Source: Desulfurococcales archaeon (GTDB lineage: Archaea; Thermoproteota; Thermoprotei_A; Sulfolobales; NBVN01). Taken from it: a stretch of DNA of 6,884 bases. The notes below the pieces were generated by a model. It was not told the DNA's origin. It did no database searches and was given only the letters and a program-made list of their open reading frames with translations. The stretch is from contig JAGGUC010000015.1 of assembly GCA_021158735.1 (NCBI GenBank), forward strand, positions 1 to 6,884. Reading direction: 5' to 3'. Positions 1 to 4,699 of the stretch are shown piece by piece. The position numbers were made by a program, and so were the translations under genes. Within the stretch, counting starts at the first letter, position 1; each line of letters begins with the position of its first letter.

Positions 1-328
1 CAGGCACAGCCCTCCTCAACTCAGCCGTCAGTTTCCTCAGGGTTTCCTGCTGACACCGTACTCTCACCTTAGTAATACCCTCAACGAAGGCTGCAGCCAG
101 CTTCCTCACTGCAGCACTGACATTCCCCTCAGTAACGTCAATAAATATTTGGATACTCTCATCGGTAACTGCCCTACGCCTAGGCACTGCAGAGAGTTTC
201 TTTCCGTCGAAGTATATGTCAACCACATCACCAGTTTTCAAACCCATAAGTGAAGCCCACTTCTTAGGTATTGTAAGGGCTATCGAGCCTGGCCCTACCC
301 TGATCAACTTCCTGCTATCATGCTCCAT
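1..328 (-). CDS. AbrB-PhoU-like archaeal regulator, N-terminal part (runs off the left edge)
   Basis: Partial gene; the ATG on the minus strand is at 328-326 and about 109 residues are inside the window. Residues 6-50 read as a SpoVT/AbrB swapped-hairpin DNA-binding domain: RKLIRVGPGSIALTIPKKWA, then GLKTGDVVDIYFDGKKL and a basic tail PRRR. The order 'RK-x-G-S-x-x-x-x-I-P-K-x-W-A' followed by 'G-L-K-x-G-D-x-V' is typical of archaeal proteins that carry an AbrB domain in front of PhoU-like helices, often named phosphate uptake regulators. The following residues (VTEGNVSAAVRKLAAAF and onward) look helical, as expected for the start of the PhoU part, but the rest is missing. It is divergent from the hydrogenase operon and shares its intergenic region, so it could act on that promoter; this is only inference from position. 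A stand-alone AbrB-type regulator with a helical tail is the alternative. Confidence 0.75.
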   Translation of the reverse strand, partial: MEHDSRKLIRVGPGSIALTIPKKWASLMGLKTGDVVDIYFDGKKLSAVPRRRAVTDESIQIFIDVTEGNVSAAVRKLAAAFVEGITKVRVRCQQETLRKLTAELRRAVP

Positions 329-357
329 TCAATAACCCCAACATTTAATTTCTGAGG

Positions 358-368
358 CATTATAATGT
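358..368 (-). promoter_or_regulatory. Possible TATA box for the AbrB-PhoU-like gene
   Basis: The 10-base palindrome CATTATAATG (358-367) lies about 30 bases upstream of the minus-strand ATG at 328. A TATA box there would start transcription only a few bases before the ATG, giving a nearly leaderless mRNA, which is common in archaea. No strong Shine-Dalgarno precedes this ATG, which agrees with that reading. The region is AT-rich throughout, so chance matches are likely. Confidence 0.35.
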
Positions 369-388
369 TATTACTCATAATTATTTTA

Positions 389-398
389 CTTATAGTAA
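389..398 (+). promoter_or_regulatory. Possible TATA box for the hydrogenase operon
   Basis: CTTATAGTAA at 389-398 is the best TATA-like element before the first operon gene. Initiation about 25 bases downstream would fall near 418-423 and leave a leader of roughly 35 bases, long enough to contain the Shine-Dalgarno at 444-449. A second AT-rich element at 403-410 (TTTAATTG) is an alternative. No clear purine-rich BRE was seen, so confidence is low. Confidence 0.3.
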
Positions 399-443
399 CT
401 ACTTTAATTGCTTAAGCTAACGTTTGTTGTAGCATCAGAGCAT

Positions 444-449
444 GTGGTG
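444..449 (+). promoter_or_regulatory. Shine-Dalgarno deciding the GTG start at 455
   Basis: GTGGTG at 444-449, five bases before GTG 455, pairs in part with the archaeal anti-SD (complement GGAGGTGAT). The ATG at 442 and the GTG at 444 both run into stops within five codons. The site therefore supports GTG 455 as the start of the NuoE-like gene over the internal ATG at 494. Confidence 0.55.
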
Positions 450-454
450 GTAGC

Positions 455-952
455 GTGACTGTTGCCGGGTCAAAACATCTTAAAAAAGAAGGAATGAGAC
501 CTGAGAACCTGGTTCAGGCCCTCAAGACTATCCAGCAAGTTGAGGGTCACGTATCACCCGAGAGCGCCAGAGCTATTGCCCAGCAACTCAGAGTACCTTA
601 CTCGGAGGTATTCAGTGTTGCTACGTTCTATCACTTACTCAGTACTGAGTCACTAGGCAAGTACAGAATATATGTTTGCACCGGAATTACCTGTTACATT
701 AAGGGGAACATGGAAAACCTAAAGTACCTGAAGTCGGTGCTGGGCATTAAGGACGGTCACCACACGTCAAGTGATGAACTCTTTACTGTTGAGGAAGTAA
801 GTTGCCTCAGCTGCTGCTCACACGCACCAGTTGTTGCTGTGCACATGCCTGATGGGACGAAGAGAATTGTGGGGAGAGCTAATCCTGAGGTACTTCAGAA
901 AATGATCAGTGAATTAAGACTCCTTGCTCATAAGAAGGGGTGGGTGAAGTGA
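455..952 (+). CDS. nuoE: NuoE/HndA-like thioredoxin-fold [2Fe-2S] subunit
   Basis: A 165-residue protein of normal NuoE/HndA/HoxE length (the symbol is family-level). Residues 15-60 form the helical N-terminal part (NLVQALKTIQQVEGHVSPES, then LRVPYSEVFSVATFYHLL). Residues 70-130 are the thioredoxin-like domain with the four [2Fe-2S] ligands C75, C80, C117 and C121 in the usual C-x4-C and C-x3-C spacing. An extra cysteine, C120, makes the second motif CLSCC, where the family usually has a small residue. In HndABCD, HydABC and complex I this subunit docks on the NuoF-like flavoprotein and carries the off-path N1a-type cluster; in bifurcating enzymes it may take part in electron routing. The start is GTG 455, with a Shine-Dalgarno five bases upstream. 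The stop TGA 950-952 overlaps the next start as GTGA, so translation is probably coupled. It is the first gene of the five-gene operon. Confidence 0.93.
   Translation: MTVAGSKHLKKEGMRPENLVQALKTIQQVEGHVSPESARAIAQQLRVPYSEVFSVATFYHLLSTESLGKYRIYVCTGITCYIKGNMENLKYLKSVLGIKDGHHTSSDELFTVEEVSCLSCCSHAPVVAVHMPDGTKRIVGRANPEVLQKMISELRLLAHKKGWVK
937..942 (+). promoter_or_regulatory. Shine-Dalgarno GGGGTG for the NuoF-like gene
   Basis: GGGGTG at 937-942 lies exactly six bases before GTG 949. The same GGGGTG-N6-GTG layout recurs before the large subunit (3396) and the last operon gene (4688). This supports GTG 949 over the earlier in-frame GTG at 940, which would overlap the site itself. Confidence 0.65.
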
Positions 953-2760
953 GCTGGACGTTAATGGATAAGTGCTGCCCTAAATGCTGGCATAACCCAC
1001 CCTCCAACCCGTGTCCCAAGTACATTGAGTGCCGAATTAAGGGACCACTATGCCATGATAGTTCTGAGTGCAGGAAATTAAGGGCTAGGAGACTTAATGA
1101 ACTAATGTTTGGTAGGCACGGCATTAAGGTCAGGGTTGCGCTAGCATCATGTACTCTAGCTGTGGGTGCAGCAGATGTATATTATGCTGTCCAGGAGTTC
1201 GTGAGGGAGTCCGGCTTAGCTGTAGATGTCGACATTGTCGGGTGCCACGGACTGGACTTCATCGATCCATGGATTGAAGTAGTTAAGAAGGGGCTTCCGC
1301 CAGCTATTTACGCAAACGTTAATCCGGAAGAGGTCAGCAACATAGTCAGTAGTTACTTGTCAGGCGATGTAAGTAAGGCGTTCGCAATTAAATACAGAAC
1401 AGGGACAGCTAAGGGGGAGTTTCTGGTACCAACGCTCGATGAATTAGAATTTTGGCGGAAGCAGGTTAGGCTGGTTGGAAGAAATTGCGGTATCATAAAC
1501 CCTGAATCTATTGAGGAGTATGTAGCTAGGGGCGGGTACTTAGGGCTTGTCAGAGCCATCAAGAAGAGCCCTGATGAAGTTATTGAAGAGATCAGATTAG
1601 CTAAGCTGAGAGGTAGGGGAGGTGCGGGATTCCCCACCTGGATCAAGTGGAAGGCAGTTAAGGATCAGGTAAGTGATGTGAAGTACGTGGTAGCTAATGC
1701 GGAGGAAGGAGATCCTTCGGCTTTCTCTAATAGATTACTTATTGAGTCGGACCCGTTCATAGTCATCGAGGGGATGATCATTGCAGGTTACGTGACAGGA
1801 GCTAACAAAGGATATATCTTCGTAGGAGCTGAGTTCGACCTAGCTGCCGAGAGGCTTAAGAAAGCTGTGGAGGAGGCTAGGAAGTACGGGTTGCTGGGGG
1901 ATAATGTATTGGGATCGGGCTTCTCATTCGATGTAGAGGTATTTCAGGATGCAGGAAGGTACACAAGCGGTGAGGAGACGGCCCTGCTTGAGGAGATCGA
2001 GGGTAAGAGGTCATCACCAAGAGTCAGGCCACCATATCCTGTAAGCAGAGGTTTGTGGGGTAAACCGACAGTAGTGAATAATGTTGAGACACTAGCTCAC
2101 GCAGCGGTCATCGTACGTGAAGGCTGGGACAGATATGCCACCATAGGTGCTGAGAAGTCGGGTGGGACGAAAATGGTTTCTGTCTCAGGGTCTGTCAGAA
2201 GACCTGGAGTCTACGAAGTTCCTATAGGTACCTCAGTAAAAACTATAATAGACGGGCTTGCTGGAGGCCCGCCTGAGGGAGTAAAGCTCAAAGCTATTGA
2301 GGTGGGCGGACCTGCAGGAGGTTTCCTTCCAGCTTCCGAGATGGACGTTCCATTAGATTATGATGAGCTGCTAAAACTAGGCGTGGCTATGGGTTCAGGA
2401 ATTCTCATAGCTATAGATGAACATAAATGCATTGTAGACCTAGTCAGACAGTTCATGGTGTTCTTCGTCAGTGAGTCGTGCGGGAAGTGCGTCCCGTGTA
2501 GAGTAGGTACTAGGGAAATGCTGGAGATACTGAATAGAATTTGCTGTGGGGAGGGCGGCCAGGAAGATCTTGAGCTTCTGCAGGAATTAGGTGAGACACT
2601 TAAGAATGCCTCTTTCTGCGCCTTAGGTAGTGGCGCCCCCATTCCCGTGCTTTCAACCATTAGGTACTTCAGGGAAGAGTACCTAACTCATATAAGAGAA
2701 AAGAGGTGTCCTGCAGACACCTGTCCCGTAAGTCGTGAGGTGGTTAGGTATGAGGGGTAA
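949..2760 (+). CDS. nuoF: NuoF/HndC-like flavoprotein (diaphorase) with extra Cys-rich N-terminus
   Basis: A 603-residue protein counted from GTG 949; the symbol is family-level. Residues 9-41 carry seven cysteines (C9, C10, C13, C22, C28, C35, C41), a possible extra metal site. Residues 58-140 are an HndC-type thioredoxin-like domain keeping only C68 and C99, so it probably binds no [2Fe-2S] cluster. The flavin domain follows: FMN loop LRGRGGAGFPTWIKW (about 220-234), NAD-site segment NAEEGDPSAF (250-259), GRYTSGEETALL (336-347) and GLWGKPTVVNNVETL (368-382). The N3-type [4Fe-4S] ligands are ESCGKCVPCR (C511, C514, C517) plus C557. The HndC C-terminal ferredoxin domain is absent; the protein ends 17 residues after an isolated CPADTC. 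Known homologues oxidise or reduce NAD(P)(H) through FMN. Two family positions differ (NADEG is NAEEG; YICGEE is YTSGEE), so the nucleotide used is not certain. GTG 940 and ATG 964 are alternative starts. Confidence 0.93.
   Translation: MSWTLMDKCCPKCWHNPPSNPCPKYIECRIKGPLCHDSSECRKLRARRLNELMFGRHGIKVRVALASCTLAVGAADVYYAVQEFVRESGLAVDVDIVGCHGLDFIDPWIEVVKKGLPPAIYANVNPEEVSNIVSSYLSGDVSKAFAIKYRTGTAKGEFLVPTLDELEFWRKQVRLVGRNCGIINPESIEEYVARGGYLGLVRAIKKSPDEVIEEIRLAKLRGRGGAGFPTWIKWKAVKDQVSDVKYVVANAEEGDPSAFSNRLLIESDPFIVIEGMIIAGYVTGANKGYIFVGAEFDLAAERLKKAVEEARKYGLLGDNVLGSGFSFDVEVFQDAGRYTSGEETALLEEIEGKRSSPRVRPPYPVSRGLWGKPTVVNNVETLAHAAVIVREGWDRYATIGAEKSGGTKMVSVSGSVRRPGVYEVPIGTSVKTIIDGLAGGPPEGVKLKAIEVGGPAGGFLPASEMDVPLDYDELLKLGVAMGSGILIAIDEHKCIVDLVRQFMVFFVSESCGKCVPCRVGTREMLEILNRICCGEGGQEDLELLQELGETLKNASFCALGSGAPIPVLSTIRYFREEYLTHIREKRCPADTCPVSREVVRYEG
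2737..2742 (+). promoter_or_regulatory. Shine-Dalgarno GAGGTG deciding the ATG start at 2750
   Basis: GAGGTG at 2737-2742 lies seven bases before ATG 2750, inside the end of the NuoF-like gene. An in-frame GTG at 2735 overlaps this site and would add only five residues (MRWLG) before MRGNVRV. The ATG is therefore the better start. Confidence 0.65.
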
Positions 2761-3406
2761 TGTGAGAGTAAGGGTGGATGGTACTGAAGTTGAAGTGGAT
2801 CCTAAGTCAGTATTGCTGGATGCCATTAAGAAGGCTGGAGTAGCCATGCACTCCTTCTGTCAGGCGGGGGAGATCTACAGGGGAGCTTCATGTAGATTGT
2901 GCCTGGTTGAGCTACCTAATGGCAAGTTAGTTCCGGCCTGCGCGTTCCCTGTGAGCGATGGCCTGGAGGTACGTACTAGGACAGCTAAGACCTTAAGGGT
3001 CAGAAGAAGTACCCTGGAGCTACTGCTCGCCTACCACAGAATCGAGTGCTGGGCCTGTATGCGGAAGGGAGACTGCGTGCTGGTTAAGATGGCTACTGAC
3101 TTGAGGCTTGACGGCATTCCAGTATGTGCTGAGTGCCCACTCCATCCTGAGGAGTGCCTGCTAAGTAAGGGGATCCTCTGCCTTGGTCCGCTGACGCTGG
3201 CTGGCTGCGATGCTGAGTGCCCGGCAACAAGCGGTAGGTGCTGGGGTTGCAGAGGCCCTGTAACTAGAGAAGATATTGTGGTAAGGGCTCTGAAGAGGTA
3301 CATGGAGCTGGGGTTCAACATAGGTGAGGTTGTCGAGACAGCTGAGATCTTCTGGAGTGCTCACCCCTTCCTCGAGAAGATAAAGTTGGTTACTAGGGGT
3401 GTCTGA
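2750..3406 (+). CDS. Chimera: HndD/NuoG N-terminal Fe-S module fused to the C-terminal cluster domain of a [NiFe]-hydrogenase small subunit
   Basis: A 218-residue protein, overlapping the end of the NuoF-like gene by 11 bases. Residues 4-80 are a plant-type [2Fe-2S] ferredoxin domain with C37, C48, C51 and C64 (GASCRLCLVELPNGKLVPAC). Residues 85-118 continue as in NuoG, HoxU and HndD: RRSTLELLLAYH, then the His-Cys3 [4Fe-4S] ligands H96, C100, C103 and C109 in exact H-x3-C-x2-C-x5-C spacing. From about residue 123 it changes family: PVCAECP, then CLLSKGILCLGPLTLAGCDA, ECP and CWGCRGP (C126, C129, C136, C144, C153, C157, C164, C167). This is the cysteine-rich end of group 3 [NiFe] small subunits such as MvhG, which binds medial and distal clusters. 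The last 45 residues carry no recognisable motif. The matching N-terminal half of a small subunit is in the last operon gene. A plain HoxU annotation would miss the second half. Confidence 0.9.
   Translation: MRGNVRVRVDGTEVEVDPKSVLLDAIKKAGVAMHSFCQAGEIYRGASCRLCLVELPNGKLVPACAFPVSDGLEVRTRTAKTLRVRRSTLELLLAYHRIECWACMRKGDCVLVKMATDLRLDGIPVCAECPLHPEECLLSKGILCLGPLTLAGCDAECPATSGRCWGCRGPVTREDIVVRALKRYMELGFNIGEVVETAEIFWSAHPFLEKIKLVTRGV
3396..3401 (+). promoter_or_regulatory. Shine-Dalgarno GGGGTG for the [NiFe] large subunit
   Basis: GGGGTG at 3396-3401 stands six bases before GTG 3408. The in-frame GTG at 3399 lies inside this site and has no good site of its own upstream. GTG 3408 follows the preceding stop (3404-3406) by one base. 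Confidence 0.65.
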
Positions 3407-3407
3407 A

Positions 3408-4688
3408 GTGGATGACATTAAGGAGTTTGTTAAGCTTTACGAGGAGGTCCCAGGCGTAGCTGGACATATTGACGTCAGCATTCGAGAGTTAGACGGCAGG
3501 TATGAGGTCAGAATCGATATCACGCAGAGCCCCAGGTTCTTCGAACTGTCACTGAGAAACAGAAGAGTTGATGAAGTCCCCATAGTGACTTCCAGGATCT
3601 GCGGAGTGTGCAGCATGGCGCACCTGCTTGGCTCGATAATAGCTCTTGAAAAAGCGCTAGGTATTGACATGGGTGAGAATGTGGCTAGGTTAAGGAGGGT
3701 CGCTGAGGCCGTCGGAATTATCCAGAATAACTTAGTTCATGTCCTCGTCGCCCTTCCAGACTACTTGGGCTTAAGGAACTTAATTGAGCTAGCTAAAACC
3801 GAACCAGCGGTCGTGAGAGAATTCCTTAAATTAAACACTGATGTCTTGAGAGCATACAGAGGCATTGCAGGCAGGTTCACACACTCCCACGTAATTGACG
3901 TAGGGTACCAGGGTAAATTAGTAATTAAGTACGATCTAGAGAAGGCAGCAAAATTACTTAGGTCTGTGGGCCAGAGGGCCAGAAAGCTGTTGGCTGAGCT
4001 GGCAGGGAAGTGGAGAAACATTGAATTTGAGGACCCATCCCTAAACTACCTCACTGTAGGAACTAAGGAATACCCAATAATTGGTGACGTAATAGCTGCC
4101 TCTAACGGCAGAGTGTTCCCTGCGGATAAGTACGCAGAGTTCATTAAGGAAGAAGAGGTGAGGTACTCCAATGCTAAGTACTGTACGTATGGTGAGAGTC
4201 CTTACTTTGTTGGCTCTAGGGCTAGGGTACTGTGCAATTACAGAGATTTAGTTAATGAAGTAGGTGACTGTGTGAGTCAGTTAGGACTTAACCTAAAGAA
4301 CCCGTTCGACAATGTTAAGGCTCAGCTTATTGAGGCGATATACTTGGCGGGTGTAGTTGAGCGCGAGCTAGCTGAGTTAGCAGCTATTGTAGGCTCCGGC
4401 ATCAAGCTCTATGACTTGAGTAAGCTTCAGGGTAGTGGTGAAGCTGTATCAGCTGTTGAAGCACCTAGGGGGCTCCTCATACATCACTATAGAGTAGCGG
4501 AAGGTAGGCTGATTGCAGCTAACATAATAACACCTACGGTCATGAACAGTAAGCACATGGAGGTCTGCTGCGGAGAACTAATCAATAAGTTAAGTAGTGA
4601 GGGAGTAGACGGAGTGGAGTACTTGAGGAACTATGCAGCAGTACTAATTAGGTCTTACGATCCGTGCCTTCCTTGCGCAGTTCATTAG
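3408..4688 (+). CDS. [NiFe]-hydrogenase large (catalytic) subunit, group 3-like, without C-terminal extension
   Basis: A 426-residue protein holding the NiFe(CN)2CO active site. The N-terminal motif SRICGVCSMAH supplies C65 and C68 and the conserved H72; the C-terminal motif DPCLPCAVH supplies C420 and C423 and ends in H426. EAPRGLLIHHYRV (residues 351-363) contains the conserved Pro-Arg over the active site, followed by IITPTVMN. All four metal-binding cysteines are therefore present. The stop codon comes directly after the terminal histidine, where most hydrogenases have a peptide removed by a maturation protease. Near the N-terminus, the position of the glutamate in the usual R-x-EGH motif is alanine (VPGVAGHI, A18). 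Length and the TSRICGVC context resemble cytoplasmic group 3 enzymes, as do the diaphorase partners, but the group is not certain without a tree. The gene lies between the two chimeric genes that together supply its small subunit. Confidence 0.95.
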   Translation: MDDIKEFVKLYEEVPGVAGHIDVSIRELDGRYEVRIDITQSPRFFELSLRNRRVDEVPIVTSRICGVCSMAHLLGSIIALEKALGIDMGENVARLRRVAEAVGIIQNNLVHVLVALPDYLGLRNLIELAKTEPAVVREFLKLNTDVLRAYRGIAGRFTHSHVIDVGYQGKLVIKYDLEKAAKLLRSVGQRARKLLAELAGKWRNIEFEDPSLNYLTVGTKEYPIIGDVIAASNGRVFPADKYAEFIKEEEVRYSNAKYCTYGESPYFVGSRARVLCNYRDLVNEVGDCVSQLGLNLKNPFDNVKAQLIEAIYLAGVVERELAELAAIVGSGIKLYDLSKLQGSGEAVSAVEAPRGLLIHHYRVAEGRLIAANIITPTVMNSKHMEVCCGELINKLSSEGVDGVEYLRNYAAVLIRSYDPCLPCAVH

Positions 4689-4693
4689 GGGTG
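4688..4693 (+). promoter_or_regulatory. Shine-Dalgarno GGGGTG deciding the GTG start at 4700
   Basis: GGGGTG at 4688-4693 begins on the last base of the large-subunit stop codon and lies six bases before GTG 4700. Starting there makes the protein begin MKVAVYTFSSCEGC, the normal start of a [NiFe] small subunit. The upstream in-frame GTGs at 4664 and 4691 would add residues with no family counterpart. Confidence 0.7.
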
Positions 4694-4699
4694 TTTCGA

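Larger units (their letters stand above)
329..454. other. Divergent intergenic region with promoters for both directions
   Basis: This AT-rich stretch of 126 bases separates the minus-strand regulator from the plus-strand hydrogenase operon. It is the only non-coding stretch over 100 bases in the window and must hold the operon promoter, because every downstream junction in the operon is an overlap or a gap of at most 11 bases. Besides the two TATA-like elements there is a loose inverted pair TTACT (371-375) and AGTAA (394-398), which could be part of an operator but is weak. No RNA gene or longer repeat was seen. Confidence 0.6.

Noticed and set aside
906..1124. Small minus-strand reading frame across the NuoE/NuoF junction
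   Set aside because: It lies fully opposite strongly conserved coding sequence and its translation resembles no protein; it is a shadow frame. The same holds for the other antisense frames at 1353-1646, 2358-2660, 3031-3321, 3161-3418, 3437-3670, 3761-4021, 4849-5211, 5404-5646 and 5770-5976, and the plus-strand frame at 6504-6689.
4664..4699. Longer N-terminus of the last hydrogenase gene starting at GTG 4664
   Set aside because: It would overlap the large-subunit end by 25 bases and add 12 residues absent from the family. GTG 4700 has a proper Shine-Dalgarno.
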